Below are positions 1 through 9,157 of a stretch of DNA of 64,000 bases, in pieces. Source of the DNA: an uncultured Aquimarina sp. (GTDB lineage Bacteria; Bacteroidota; Bacteroidia; Flavobacteriales; Flavobacteriaceae); the NCBI GenBank assembly GCA_947498775.1, contig CANMLL010000007.1, positions 186,001-250,000 of the forward strand, written 5' to 3'. A program made the position numbers and the translations under genes. The first letter of the stretch is position 1. Every line of letters begins with the position of its first letter. The notes under the pieces were generated by a model. It saw only the letters and a list, made by a program, of their open reading frames with translations. It had not been told where the DNA came from and ran no database searches.

Positions 1-93
1 ATGTACACCGAAGCATATCAAACCAAGCCTGAAGCTTACCAAAGAGAAATGGAAATCAAAAAAAGAAATCAAGAATATATATTGAACGATTAA
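1..93 (+). CDS. 3' end of an unidentified CDS (partial)
   Basis: An open frame runs from the first base to a TAA at 91-93 and encodes 30 residues rich in Glu, Lys, Gln and Tyr, ending in YILND. The frame is open at the window edge, so the ATG at position 1 may be an internal Met of a longer gene. A perfect 9-bp inverted repeat follows 20 bp after the stop, which fits the end of a transcription unit. The tail is too short to assign a family. It lies upstream of a SusC/SusD pair, so it could belong to the same nutrient-utilisation cluster, but nothing in the residues shows that. Confidence 0.5.
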   Translation: MYTEAYQTKPEAYQREMEIKKRNQEYILND

Positions 94-113
94 TCAACTC
101 AGCTGGATAGAGC

Positions 114-134
114 ATCCCGATTGGAAATCGGGAT
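114..134 (+). terminator. Inverted repeat after the partial upstream gene
   Basis: ATCCCGATT and AATCGGGAT form perfect 9-bp arms around a GGA loop. There is no uridine run directly after it on the + strand, so termination is plausible but not certain. Confidence 0.45.
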
Positions 135-418
135 AGTTACAAAAACTTTACTGAATTTAATTCAAAAACCATTCCTTTTAACCTTGGTTCATTAATTCTA
201 AATTGGATTGTTTAAATCCAATCTATTGATCATAAAACAGAGAGCTAGATTACAAAGTGATTAGATTTAAAACACCTATTATCATAACAGCATTTTCTTA
301 TTTTTTTTGATCTAATGACTATTACTTTATTCTTTAAAATACCAATATTAAACAAACTTTATGTTAATATATTGACAGTCATTTAGATTTTTTTAGTGAT
401 TTTAATAAAATATTATTG
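135..418. other. AT-rich intergenic region upstream of the SusC gene
   Basis: No convincing ORF or RNA gene was seen in this stretch of about 280 bases. It is very AT-rich and probably holds the upstream regulatory DNA of the SusC/SusD operon. I saw no clear operator. Confidence 0.4.
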
Positions 419-446
419 TTTTGTTAACTTTTTATTATGATATTTG
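419..446 (+). promoter_or_regulatory. Possible Bacteroidota promoter of the SusC/SusD operon
   Basis: A TTTTG at 419-423 (-33-like) is separated by 17 bases from the core of ATATTTG ending at 446 (-7-like, one base off the TAnnTTTG consensus). Transcription would start near 453, about 24 bases before the ATG. The match is imperfect. Confidence 0.35.
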
Positions 447-476
447 ATGCTAGGGTAATACAAAAATCAATTATTT

Positions 477-3400
477 ATGAAAACAAAGATTAATACTATT
501 CTAACATTACTTTTGATGTTAGCCATGCAGAATATTTCTGCACAAAGCAAGACTATCACCGGTGTGGTCACAGAGCAATCAGGCTTACCTTTACCTGGCG
601 TAACTGTCACTGTCAAAGGAACTGCAACTGGTGCCCAGACCGATTTTGACGGCGAATATCAACTAGAAGCCAGTCCTTCAGACGTTATCGTTTTTAGTTA
701 TGTAGGTATGCAAACTCAAGAAAGAATTGTAGGTTCTTCGGATTCCTACAATATTACAATGTTGGAAGACACTTCTGTGTTGGAAGAAGTAGTAGTAGTA
801 GCATATGGTACAACTACCAAAGAAGCTTTTACTGGTTCGGCCAGCGTTATAAAATCTGAAGCCTTACAAACAAGAAGTGTAACGTCTCCAATTTCAGCTA
901 TCGAAGGTAAAGCAACCGGAGTACAGTTTACTTCACCGTCTGGCCCGGGAGAGTCGCCTGGTATCGTTATACGTGGAGTAGGAACACTTAATGGTAGTAC
1001 AGATCCTCTGTATATCGTTGATGGAGTACAGTACAATATGCCATTAAACACCTTGAATCAAGAAGATATTGCCTCATTTACTATTTTAAAAGATGCGGCT
1101 TCTACTTCTCTATACGGTTCTAGAGCTGCTAATGGGGTGGTAATTATTACGACCAAAAAAGGAAAAAAAGGTGGTATAAAAGTCAACGCCTCTATGCAGA
1201 CTGGTTTTGTAACCCGTGGCGTTCCATTTTACGATCAGGTATCTCCCGGTCAATATTATGAATTAATGTGGGAAGCACTTAAAAACTCTAGAGCTGGAGG
1301 TGGAGATCCTGTGTTTGCTTCTGAAAATATATACAACCAATTGGGATACAATCCTTTCAACGTACCAAATGATCAAATCGTAGGTACTGATGGTCGCATT
1401 AATCCTAATGCAGAAGTTGTTTATAAAAGCCTAGATTGGTTTGATGAACTACAACGTACAGGTGTGAGAACTAACTCCAATATTAATGTTTCTGGAGGTG
1501 GTGAAGATCATTCCGTGTTTTTCTCAGCATCTTATTTAGATGACGAAAGTTTTGTCATAAGATCAGGTTTTAAACGATTGACCGCTAGATTAAATGCAGA
1601 ATTCAAGGCAAGTAAACGCTTGAAAATAGGGGGTAGTACAAATATAGCACTTACCGAAACTCGAGGCCCAAGCGCTGCGGGAGCGGGGAGTATCGCTAAC
1701 CCATTCAGTTTTGCTCAAAACATAGGGTCTATTTATCCTGTGTTTGTAAATGACAGACAAGGTAATATTGTTACCGACGAAGCAGGGAATCAAGTTTGGG
1801 ATAACGGTGAAGGATTTTCTGAATTTAATATTGGCTCAAGACCAGTAAATCAAGGACGTCATGCAATTCAAGAGTTAACATTAAATAACGAATTTGATCA
1901 AGATAACACTTACGGGTTTAGATTATTTTCAGAATATGAATTTTTAGATGGTCTAAAATTAAGACTAGATTATGGTCGAGATATCACCGATTTTTTTGAA
2001 AGTGAATATGAGAATGCTATTATTGGAGACGCTCAGCCTGAAGGTAGATTAAGTCAAGATAGAGCACGCCGAGATGTCGAGAATTTTAATCAAGTTTTAA
2101 CTTATGTTAAAAATTTTGGGAATCATAATTTAGATTTAACCGCAGGCCATGAAAGCTTCAAAACTTCTCTTAGCGATATTGCTGGTTTTAAAAATGGTCA
2201 AGCTACAAATACGATATTTGAGTTTGACAATTTCGCTAATATTTTAAGCCTTGATGGATCAACATTCGACAGGTCTCTAGAAGGATATTTCTTTAGAACG
2301 AATTATAATTTTGATAACAAATATTACTTAAGTGCTTCGGTAAGGACCGATGGTTCTTCAGTTTTTAATGAAGATAAAAGATGGGGTACCTTCTATTCTG
2401 TTGGTGCTTCATGGCGACTGGATCAGGAAAGATTTCTACAAAATGTATCCTGGATTAATCAGTTAAAAATTAGAGGTTCTTATGGAGAAATTGGAAATGA
2501 TAACTTAGTTCCGGGCACTAATTTGTCTAATTATTATTTATCACAAGCAAGGTTTAATATCACATCGAATGCAGCGAATCCTGGACTTTTGTTAGATAGT
2601 TTAGGTAATCCTGACATCTTATGGGAAACGACAGAAAGTTATGATGTAGCTTTAGAGTTTGGTTTTTTCAATAATTTCCTTGAAGGATCTGTAGAATATT
2701 ACCGACGAAATTCAACTGACTTGCTTTACGAACTTCCTATAGCACCTAGTAACGGTATTAATGTTGTTCCTGTAAATGCGGGGGATTTAGTTAATTCGGG
2801 TTGGGAATTAGGGTTAACTGCAAATTTCTTTAATAGAAGCGATTTTAAGTGGAGTTTAACTTTATTAGGGACTACACTAAATAATGAGATCACAGATTTA
2901 CCTGACCCTTTTATTAATGGTTCTAAGAGATGGGCTGAAGGAAGATCTATTTATGATTTCTTCTTATGGAGAACAGCCGGAGTGGATCCTGCAACCGGAG
3001 ACCAATTATATTTTCAGTACGAATTTAATGAGAATAATGAAAGTGTACCTGTACTTGATGCAGATGGTAATCATTTGACAACCAATGATTATCGTACTAC
3101 TGAACGTGCTTACACAGAAGATTCAACTGTGCCTGACTTCTTGGGTTCTATTTCAAATAGTATAAGCTATAAAGGATTCGATTTTGATTTCTTAGTAACC
3201 TATGGTATTGGTGGTAGTGTATTGGATAATGCTTATGCCGACTTAATGCATGCTGGTGTGTATGGTAATGCATTTCATCCTGATATTCAAAATGCATGGA
3301 GACAGCCTGGTGACATCACCGATGTACCAAGACTAGAGAACGGAAATATTCTTCTTGCACCATCACAAACCGATAGATTTATTACAGATGCTTCTTTTTG

Positions 3401-3617
3401 GGCGCTTAGGAATGTAAGTATTGGCTACAATTTTAGTGCCAGCAATGTGGAAAGATTTGGTCTCGATAATTTGAGAATATCTGTAGTTGGTGAAAACTTA
3501 TATCTTAAAAGTAAAAGAGATGGGTTAGATCCACAATATAATTTAGCTGGTACAGCACCAGGAGATGATTTTGTACCTGGAAGAATTATATCACTAGGAG
3601 TAAACTTGTCATTTTAA
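477..3617 (+). CDS. SusC/RagA family TonB-dependent outer membrane transporter
   Basis: This 1046-aa protein has the full SusC architecture. A Sec signal peptide ends near SAQ at residues 21-23. A carboxypeptidase-regulatory-like beta domain follows at about 27-105, containing GVVTEQSGLPLPGV and DFDGEYQL. The plug domain follows at about 115-230, with VVVVAYGTTTKEAFTGS and SLYGSRAANGVVIITTKKG. A long beta-barrel ends in the aromatic-terminated strand ISLGVNLSF. Proteins of this family import oligosaccharides or peptides across the outer membrane using TonB energy, with a SusD lipoprotein as lid. The SusD partner starts 20 bp downstream. No adjacent glycosidase, peptidase or regulator identifies the substrate, so I do not name one. 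The length is normal for the family. Confidence 0.95.
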   Translation: MKTKINTILTLLLMLAMQNISAQSKTITGVVTEQSGLPLPGVTVTVKGTATGAQTDFDGEYQLEASPSDVIVFSYVGMQTQERIVGSSDSYNITMLEDTSVLEEVVVVAYGTTTKEAFTGSASVIKSEALQTRSVTSPISAIEGKATGVQFTSPSGPGESPGIVIRGVGTLNGSTDPLYIVDGVQYNMPLNTLNQEDIASFTILKDAASTSLYGSRAANGVVIITTKKGKKGGIKVNASMQTGFVTRGVPFYDQVSPGQYYELMWEALKNSRAGGGDPVFASENIYNQLGYNPFNVPNDQIVGTDGRINPNAEVVYKSLDWFDELQRTGVRTNSNINVSGGGEDHSVFFSASYLDDESFVIRSGFKRLTARLNAEFKASKRLKIGGSTNIALTETRGPSAAGAGSIANPFSFAQNIGSIYPVFVNDRQGNIVTDEAGNQVWDNGEGFSEFNIGSRPVNQGRHAIQELTLNNEFDQDNTYGFRLFSEYEFLDGLKLRLDYGRDITDFFESEYENAIIGDAQPEGRLSQDRARRDVENFNQVLTYVKNFGNHNLDLTAGHESFKTSLSDIAGFKNGQATNTIFEFDNFANILSLDGSTFDRSLEGYFFRTNYNFDNKYYLSASVRTDGSSVFNEDKRWGTFYSVGASWRLDQERFLQNVSWINQLKIRGSYGEIGNDNLVPGTNLSNYYLSQARFNITSNAANPGLLLDSLGNPDILWETTESYDVALEFGFFNNFLEGSVEYYRRNSTDLLYELPIAPSNGINVVPVNAGDLVNSGWELGLTANFFNRSDFKWSLTLLGTTLNNEITDLPDPFINGSKRWAEGRSIYDFFLWRTAGVDPATGDQLYFQYEFNENNESVPVLDADGNHLTTNDYRTTERAYTEDSTVPDFLGSISNSISYKGFDFDFLVTYGIGGSVLDNAYADLMHAGVYGNAFHPDIQNAWRQPGDITDVPRLENGNILLAPSQTDRFITDASFWALRNVSIGYNFSASNVERFGLDNLRISVVGENLYLKSKRDGLDPQYNLAGTAPGDDFVPGRIISLGVNLSF

Positions 3618-3637
3618 TAAGCAATAAATTAACTGTT

Positions 3638-5287
3638 ATGTCATATAAAATAAAATATTTATTATTGGTAGTTATGTTTCTGCCAATAATATCGTGTCAA
3701 GACGATTTTCTTGAAAGAACCCCCACAGATGCTGTGTCAGATGTTGAGGCACTGTCTACTGTAGAAAATTTACAACTCATATTAAATGGAGTTCATAGAG
3801 GTTTATATTCGCAATCACAAACTGTATTTCCAGGGGGTAATACGGGGCGCGCAAATGATCATTATTGGACACCGTTAGGAGATAATCTCGCAGGATATCT
3901 AATTCATAGTGCAAACGCGAACAATCTGGCTTGGAGAAATACAATGCAATGGAATGAGCACACCATTCCAACATCGTTAACGACTAGACTTTTTTGGTAT
4001 CATCGTTATAATATTATTTTACATGCCAATATTGTCATAAATCGTATTAATGAAGACGTTTTTAGCGATTCTGAAGAACTTAATGAAGTTTTAGGTCAAG
4101 CTTATGCGTATAGAGCTTTTGCTTACTTATCCTTGGTACAACATTACGGTAGAGGATACCTGATTGGTAATCCTACTACCGATCCCGGTGTTCCCATTTT
4201 ATTCTCAACAGAATCTCCTTATACTAGCGAACCAAGATCAACAGTAGAAGAAGTATATCAGCGTGTAGGCGAGGATTTGGATAGTGCTATAGCAGCATTC
4301 GAATTAGGTTCGGGTAGAAGCGGTGGCGGTCCCGTAGCAAAGTCTCAATTAAATATTAATGTAGTGCATGGTCTGAAAGCAAGATGGGCTTTGTCTAAAG
4401 GTGATTGGGAAACAGCCGCGGAATCTGCAGTTGAAGCTCGTGCTGGATTTCCACTGCTGAATGAAGATGAATGGCTGTCTGGATTCAATACTACCGAGCT
4501 TTCTGAAGTAATCTGGGGGAGTAATGTAATACCAGCAGAAACGGCTTTCTTTCGCTCCTATTTTTACTTAGCTAGTAATACTTTTAATGGTTCTCAGGTA
4601 AGAAATAACACCAAAATTGCTGATCGTCGATTAATCGATGCCATACCAGCAACAGACTATAGAAGAAAGGCCTTTTTACCAGACGCTCCAAACTCAAATT
4701 CATCTGCTGCAAACGGCGAAGGTGGATGGGATAATAATACCAATCCTCTTTATACAACCGAAGACGAATTTGATGAAGCTATAGCTGAGATAAAAAGTGA
4801 ATATGGCTTAGTTTCAGGACATAATACTCACCCTTATATGCATTTTAAATTAAGAAGCTCTAATCCGGGGACTAGTGATCCAGATGATATAATTTATATG
4901 CGGTCTTCAGAGATGTATTTGATCGAGGCTGAAGCCATGGCAATGATGAATGATGTCTCGGGAGCTCAAGCTGCTCTAGCTACCTTGGGCGAGGCGCGAG
5001 ATAGTGCCTTTGATGCAACTGTATTTAACACGCAGGAATCATTGATGGATCAAATTAAGTTTCAAAGACGTTTAGAGCTTTGGGGTGAAGGTTTCGGGTA
5101 TACAGATAAAATTCGCTGGGATGAGGGGATAGACCACTTAGCAGACGGAGGTTCTGGAGCTTCGGCAGTATTATACCAGCAATCTATTCAAAGAGAAAGA
5201 CCATCGGTTAATGATGACTGGATCTTTAAGATTCCACAAGCAGAAATTGATGCGAATCCAAATATTAGTGCTAGTGATCAAAATTAA
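3638..5287 (+). CDS. RagB/SusD family nutrient-binding lipoprotein
   Basis: This 549-aa surface lipoprotein partners the SusC transporter encoded 20 bp upstream. A short hydrophobic signal ends in the lipobox IISC, with the modified Cys at about residue 20, followed by QDDFLERTPTDAVS, a typical mature SusD start. The helical TPR-like core contains AYAYRAFAYLSLVQHYG. The C-terminal half has the family segments MRSSEMYLIEAEAMAMM and LELWGEGFGYTDKIRW. SusD proteins bind the ligand and close over the SusC barrel. The ligand here is unknown. The two genes form a short operon that ends at the terminator at 5313-5342. Confidence 0.95.
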   Translation: MSYKIKYLLLVVMFLPIISCQDDFLERTPTDAVSDVEALSTVENLQLILNGVHRGLYSQSQTVFPGGNTGRANDHYWTPLGDNLAGYLIHSANANNLAWRNTMQWNEHTIPTSLTTRLFWYHRYNIILHANIVINRINEDVFSDSEELNEVLGQAYAYRAFAYLSLVQHYGRGYLIGNPTTDPGVPILFSTESPYTSEPRSTVEEVYQRVGEDLDSAIAAFELGSGRSGGGPVAKSQLNINVVHGLKARWALSKGDWETAAESAVEARAGFPLLNEDEWLSGFNTTELSEVIWGSNVIPAETAFFRSYFYLASNTFNGSQVRNNTKIADRRLIDAIPATDYRRKAFLPDAPNSNSSAANGEGGWDNNTNPLYTTEDEFDEAIAEIKSEYGLVSGHNTHPYMHFKLRSSNPGTSDPDDIIYMRSSEMYLIEAEAMAMMNDVSGAQAALATLGEARDSAFDATVFNTQESLMDQIKFQRRLELWGEGFGYTDKIRWDEGIDHLADGGSGASAVLYQQSIQRERPSVNDDWIFKIPQAEIDANPNISASDQN

Positions 5288-5312
5288 TTTGAAATAGCCA
5301 TTTTTTAGAAAA

Positions 5313-5346
5313 AAACCGCCTCAGAATTTTTAGAGGCGGTTTCTTT
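5313..5346 (+). terminator. Rho-independent terminator of the SusC/SusD operon
   Basis: AAACCGCCTC (5313-5322) pairs perfectly with GAGGCGGTTT (5333-5342) around a 10-base loop, followed by CTTTTT. It lies 26 bp after the SusD stop codon. Confidence 0.9.
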
Positions 5347-5431
5347 TTGCTTTTTAGTTACCACAAATAGCCGTTTTTATAAGACAAATCAAAACGCCAC
5401 GCTTAAAATTGTTTTACAACACAAAAAACGA

Positions 5432-5450
5432 TATTAAACCCGGTTTAATA
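5432..5450. promoter_or_regulatory. 19-bp perfect palindrome, possible operator
   Basis: TATTAAACC and GGTTTAATA are perfect 9-bp arms around a single C. The short spacer suits a dimeric regulator better than a terminator. No gene starts nearby in either direction, so the target is unclear. Confidence 0.3.
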
Positions 5451-5800
5451 AAATCAATTCTTAGGCAGCACTCACCATCGAGATATTCTTTTGAAATATA
5501 CTATCAAACAGACTTAACATACTTCTTCTTACCACTATTCTGTTGCTGGAAATAAAAGATAAAAATCGATGATTAAAACAAGGTGGATAAGAGACACCGT
5601 CTAGCAACAGCTGGCGGCTTCAAAAGGGTTGTTTGTCTAATCAAAATCATCTTTGCCATAGATAAAGCTATCTATTCATTTTAAAACTACAACTATAATG
5701 AAAAACTCTATTGCGCAATCCTAGTTATGACTGTACAACACTTTATTACGAGCCGCTCAAGTAGTTTAGCATCTAATTATTTTTACAAAAATTAACTTTT

Positions 5801-5818
5801 TTTACGGGAAACCGTAAA
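5801..5818. promoter_or_regulatory. Palindrome TTTACGG-N4-CCGTAAA, copy 1
   Basis: Perfect 7-bp arms lie around GAAA. The same arms with the same 4-bp spacing recur at 9159-9176, on the other side of the two-component locus. This makes it a candidate operator, possibly for the response regulator encoded at 6064-6732. Confidence 0.45.
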
Positions 5819-6063
5819 TAATTAAAAGCTTATTATTATATTGTAGGCTATAAAAGGTAAGGAAATTCTATCCTAAAAATAATTTTTTGTTTGGATTCGT
5901 AACTAAATAACAAAAAAAACAGTATTGTTTTTTCGAGTTATTTACTTGAAATAACATCCAATATAATGGTTGATTTATTAGATCAATCGTTATTCAGACC
6001 CTGCTTTTGTTGGCTCGCCAAAGTTTTACAATTGCGGGGTTGTTTTATTTTTAATCTTTTTTT

Positions 6064-6732
6064 CTACAAAAGACCCAAATCTTTGGTCATGGCAATTAGA
6101 TGGATAGCATTTTTGGCTTTAAAATTATATTTCAGCTTATTCAATCTTTTTTCTATAGAACTTATGCTGTTGGGTGAAATATGATTTTTCTTAAAATATG
6201 CCCCTATTTGCTCTTGTGTAAGTCCATCTGATAAATGTTTAAGCAATAAAAGATCATAGTCTTGAAGTTCGAAAATATTATTTTTATTCATAGCATTCGA
6301 CAATAATGGCGAAATAAAAGTGTTGCCATGATATATCTCATTAACCGATTGCACTAATTCATTAAGACCATATCGCCCCTTACATACATACCCATCAATA
6401 CACAATTCATCAAAAAAAGATTTTACCTTTGCTGGTCTATCTTCCATAGAATATATAATCACTTTGATTTTGGGTTGTATGGCTCGTAACGCTTCAATCA
6501 GCTGAACACCAGACACGATATTGCGTTCACGATGACTATCCTTAAACGAAAGATCTGTGATTAACAAATCAAATGGATTACGATCCCTACGGGCTCTTCT
6601 AAACTTTAGATAGGCATCATCACAATACTGCGCCTGTTTTATTTCTTTGATCCCGGTTCTTTCATGCAAAATATTTGATATTCCGTGATTGATACTCCCC
6701 AGGTCCTCTGCAACTAAAACTTTCTTGAACAT
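6064..6732 (-). CDS. Response regulator, receiver domain plus C-terminal HTH
   Basis: This 222-aa transcriptional response regulator has an N-terminal receiver domain at about residues 1-130. It shows the acidic pair E9/D10, the likely phospho-acceptor D60 in LLITDLSF, a Ser near 95 and the conserved Lys at 118 in VCKGR. After a linker, residues about 150-215 form a helix-turn-helix module (LKHLSDGLTQEQIGAYF, then SISSIEKRLNKLKYNF) resembling LuxR/NarL-type effector domains, though divergent. The gene starts 16 bp after the stop of the histidine kinase, so the two are co-transcribed and very probably a cognate pair. Two copies of an 18-bp palindrome flank the locus and are candidate binding sites. 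Confidence 0.85.
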   Translation of the reverse strand: MFKKVLVAEDLGSINHGISNILHERTGIKEIKQAQYCDDAYLKFRRARRDRNPFDLLITDLSFKDSHRERNIVSGVQLIEALRAIQPKIKVIIYSMEDRPAKVKSFFDELCIDGYVCKGRYGLNELVQSVNEIYHGNTFISPLLSNAMNKNNIFELQDYDLLLLKHLSDGLTQEQIGAYFKKNHISPNSISSIEKRLNKLKYNFKAKNAIHLIAMTKDLGLL

Positions 6733-6748
6733 AAGCTCGCTCTTTTAA

Positions 6749-8728
6749 TTAATTTGGAAAATGTATCCTGGCTTTAAAGCCTTTTCCTTCTTCAGAGTCA
6801 AAGATAAATGATCCTCCAATAGTTTTTATACGGTTTTCCGCATTTTGGAGCCCACTACTATAAATCATCTCATTTTTTGCTACTCCAACACCATTATCAG
6901 CATAGCTGATTTCTATGGTTTTATGGGTTTTTTTGAAGGTTACCGCTACGAGCGAAGCATTGCTATGTTTTTTCATATTCACCATTAATTCTTGTATAAT
7001 TCGATGAATAATTATCTTTTTTTCGGGGGTGATTGCACCCCAATTTATGTCATCAATATCTTTGATAATGATTTTGGTGTGATCAGATCCATAACTACTT
7101 AGCATTCCGCTAAGTTCTTGCGTATAACTTTTACCCAATTTGAAGCTGCTATTCTCTCTTGAAAAATCACGAGTACGGCTATAAATATTTTCTAGTTTGT
7201 CTAATACTTCTTGATCGTTGCGTTCATTTTGTATTTGGGTCATTACGTGATATACGTCATTGGCAAGCTCGTCGTGTAGTTTTTTAGAAATACGAGTCTC
7301 TGCATTAAAAACATCCCGTATGCGTTCTCGTTTATGTTTTTGTTGTAGGAGATAAAACACAAAACCGCCTGATAGTATTAAAATAAGAGTTCCTAAAAGA
7401 TAGATGATATTTTCACGTTCTTCTTTGGCCTTTTCTATAGCAAGTTTGGCATTATCGGCTTCGAGTTTAAGGTTTTCATTGGTAAGATTTTCATTTTCAT
7501 ATTTGGTCACCGCATAGATCTCGCGATTGCTTTGATTGATCTCGTTTAGTTTAAGATAGGTTTCATTAAATACTTTTGCCTCTTCATTAGTATCTTCTTT
7601 TAACTGAAATATATACCCTAAAGCTTCTATGATTGAAGTCAAGCTTTTTAATTCTAAAGCATTTTGATAGGCTGCATTTGCATATTCTAGAGCCTTTGCT
7701 TTATTTTTTTTTAAATGGTAATTAGTCAGGTAAATATTGCTAGCAAATAAACCATCTACATCCCCAATACTGATCCTAATCTTCTTGGTCTCAAGAAATA
7801 ATTTTTCCGAAATCTCATTATCTTTATTTTGTAGCCATTGAACATATCCAAGATTAGCAATTACTCGGGCGTATTCTTTTTTATTATTTCGAACTGTGGG
7901 ATTCTCTTCTAATTCAGAAAGAATGAATAAAGCTTGATTATAATTTGTTGTATCGGCAAGTATAAGGGCTTTTGTGTTTTCAAATTTTAATACATTATTT
8001 ATACCGATAGAATTAATTGATATACTATCTTTCCCTAAAGCTAAAGCCAGAGAATTATATTTAAACGCTTCCTTATAATTATTCTGTTTCCTGTTAGCCA
8101 CCGAAATAATATGATACAAACCAGAAAGGCTAATTAAATCCGCAGTACTTTCAACATATTTAAGACCATCTATTGCTGTTGTTTTACTTCCTGAATAATC
8201 TCCAAGCATAGTTTGCATATTTGCCATATTTAACAGGCTTCTTCCTGCTCTTAAGGTATCTTTAAGTTCTCTAGAAATTTTAAATATTTCGTTATAGTAT
8301 TGGAATGCCTCAGCAAATTCATCATTTTTTTTATGATAAATTCCTAGCTTTAGTAATGCACTTTTGATATAAAATGTGTCTCCGTTCTGTATTGCTAAAT
8401 CATATAATTTATGAGAGTAAATAATGGCACTGTCATATTGTTTAGTTTTTCCTAGTAACCAGGTTTTCTGCATTAACCCTTTATAAATAAGAGAGTCCTG
8501 TTTATATAAAAATGCAGCATTTAAAAAAGAGGATGCAAACGTAGATCTTTTTGGCAACGACAAAGAGTTACTATTGCTTAATTCGTAATACTTAAAAACA
8601 CTATCTAATTCTTTTTGCGAGGGAATTTTGGTGTTTTCGGCTTGACCAAAAACCACCGAAATGCTTATACAACAAATTATAATCCTTATACTAATAGACA
8701 AGGGGGAAATGGCGCGCCAAAGTTTCAT
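6749..8728 (-). CDS. TPR-containing membrane sensor histidine kinase
   Basis: This 659-aa protein begins with a signal peptide or first membrane helix (IIICCISISVVFGQA), followed by a periplasmic-type region of tetratricopeptide-like helices over about residues 40-400. A short coiled coil leads to a transmembrane helix near 430-455 (IIYLLGTLILILSGGFVFYL). The cytoplasmic part has the phospho-accepting His at about 485 in KKLHDELANDVYH, of the kind paired with LuxR-type regulators. It ends in an ATPase domain with IIQELMVNMKKHSNAS, ADNGVGV and GLQNAENRIKTIGG. Such TPR kinases are common in Flavobacteriia, and their ligands are mostly unknown. It forms an operon with the response regulator and lies just downstream of a small lipoprotein gene. 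Confidence 0.9.
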   Translation of the reverse strand: MKLWRAISPLSISIRIIICCISISVVFGQAENTKIPSQKELDSVFKYYELSNSNSLSLPKRSTFASSFLNAAFLYKQDSLIYKGLMQKTWLLGKTKQYDSAIIYSHKLYDLAIQNGDTFYIKSALLKLGIYHKKNDEFAEAFQYYNEIFKISRELKDTLRAGRSLLNMANMQTMLGDYSGSKTTAIDGLKYVESTADLISLSGLYHIISVANRKQNNYKEAFKYNSLALALGKDSISINSIGINNVLKFENTKALILADTTNYNQALFILSELEENPTVRNNKKEYARVIANLGYVQWLQNKDNEISEKLFLETKKIRISIGDVDGLFASNIYLTNYHLKKNKAKALEYANAAYQNALELKSLTSIIEALGYIFQLKEDTNEEAKVFNETYLKLNEINQSNREIYAVTKYENENLTNENLKLEADNAKLAIEKAKEERENIIYLLGTLILILSGGFVFYLLQQKHKRERIRDVFNAETRISKKLHDELANDVYHVMTQIQNERNDQEVLDKLENIYSRTRDFSRENSSFKLGKSYTQELSGMLSSYGSDHTKIIIKDIDDINWGAITPEKKIIIHRIIQELMVNMKKHSNASLVAVTFKKTHKTIEISYADNGVGVAKNEMIYSSGLQNAENRIKTIGGSFIFDSEEGKGFKARIHFPN

Positions 8729-8748
8729 TTCCCAAAATTACTAAATTA

Positions 8749-8791
8749 AATTTGGTCTATGCCTAATAATAATTCACACATAGACCAAATT
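8749..8791 (-). terminator. 13-bp-arm hairpin between lipoprotein gene and kinase gene
   Basis: AATTTGGTCTATG (8749-8761) and CATAGACCAAATT (8779-8791) are perfect complements around a 17-base loop. On the minus strand a T-rich tract follows. It probably ends or attenuates the small lipoprotein transcript before the kinase gene, so the short gene would be expressed above the kinase. Confidence 0.6.
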
Positions 8792-8822
8792 CAATAAAGA
8801 AACAATCTTTAATCTTTATAAA

Positions 8823-8990
8823 TTAATTACCTCCTCCTACATCTTCATCCGGATCTACAGTTCCATCTTGCCCATTAGTTGCAACTTCTTCTGTTGAAAC
8901 ATCAACATTATCAGCAACACTATCTGCGGTACATGCAGTAAAACAAGTGGTCATAAAAAGGGCTATCAATATATAAAATATAGTTTTCAT
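8823..8990 (-). CDS. Small lipoprotein (55 aa) upstream of the sensor kinase
   Basis: From the ATG at 8990 this encodes a 55-aa peptide. A Lys-initiated hydrophobic signal (MKTIFYILIALFMTTCFTAC) ends in a lipobox-like FTAC, followed by an acidic tail ending DPDEDVGGGN. A longer reading from a TTG at 9017 is possible but less likely. I recognise no family. The mature part is only about 35 residues, very acidic and free of Cys, so it could be a secreted signal, a kinase accessory or a surface peptide. It is followed by a hairpin and then the kinase gene, and the palindrome at 9159-9176 lies about 170 bp upstream. A role as ligand or target of the two-component system is inference. Confidence 0.65.
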   Translation of the reverse strand: MKTIFYILIALFMTTCFTACTADSVADNVDVSTEEVATNGQDGTVDPDEDVGGGN

Positions 8991-9028
8991 AATCTTTACT
9001 TTTTTAAAATTTGACAAAGCGATTACTG

Positions 9029-9157
9029 CCTGAATATTTTTCAGGAAATTCTGATACCAGTAACCATTACTAAAAAGGGAGTACTCCTTGTTTTTTTGGA
9101 AAGTAAAAATCCGATTTGAGTAATTTCTGGCTACTTTCCGTTGGCTTTCAATTACTC
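9029..9157. promoter_or_regulatory. Dyad-rich regulatory region upstream of the small lipoprotein
   Basis: Several short dyads cluster here: CCTGAA/TTCAGG (9029-9045), the palindrome GGAGTACTCC (9078-9087), and GAGTAATT (9118-9125) with AATTACTC (9150-9157). The last pair directly abuts the TTTACGG palindrome. This looks like a regulated divergent promoter region, but I could not place a clean -7 element. Confidence 0.35.

Larger units (their letters stand above)
5351..6063. other. Roughly 700-bp intergenic region without a credible gene
   Basis: Only short, uncharacteristic frames occur here. Two palindromes stand out: a 19-bp one at 5432-5450 and the TTTACGG-N4-CCGTAAA palindrome at 5801-5818. 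A non-coding RNA could be hidden here, but I cannot demonstrate one. Confidence 0.4.

Noticed and set aside
5966..6184. 72-aa + strand ORF antisense to the response regulator end
   Set aside because: No recognisable domain, low-complexity hydrophobic composition, and it overlaps a confident gene on the other strand.
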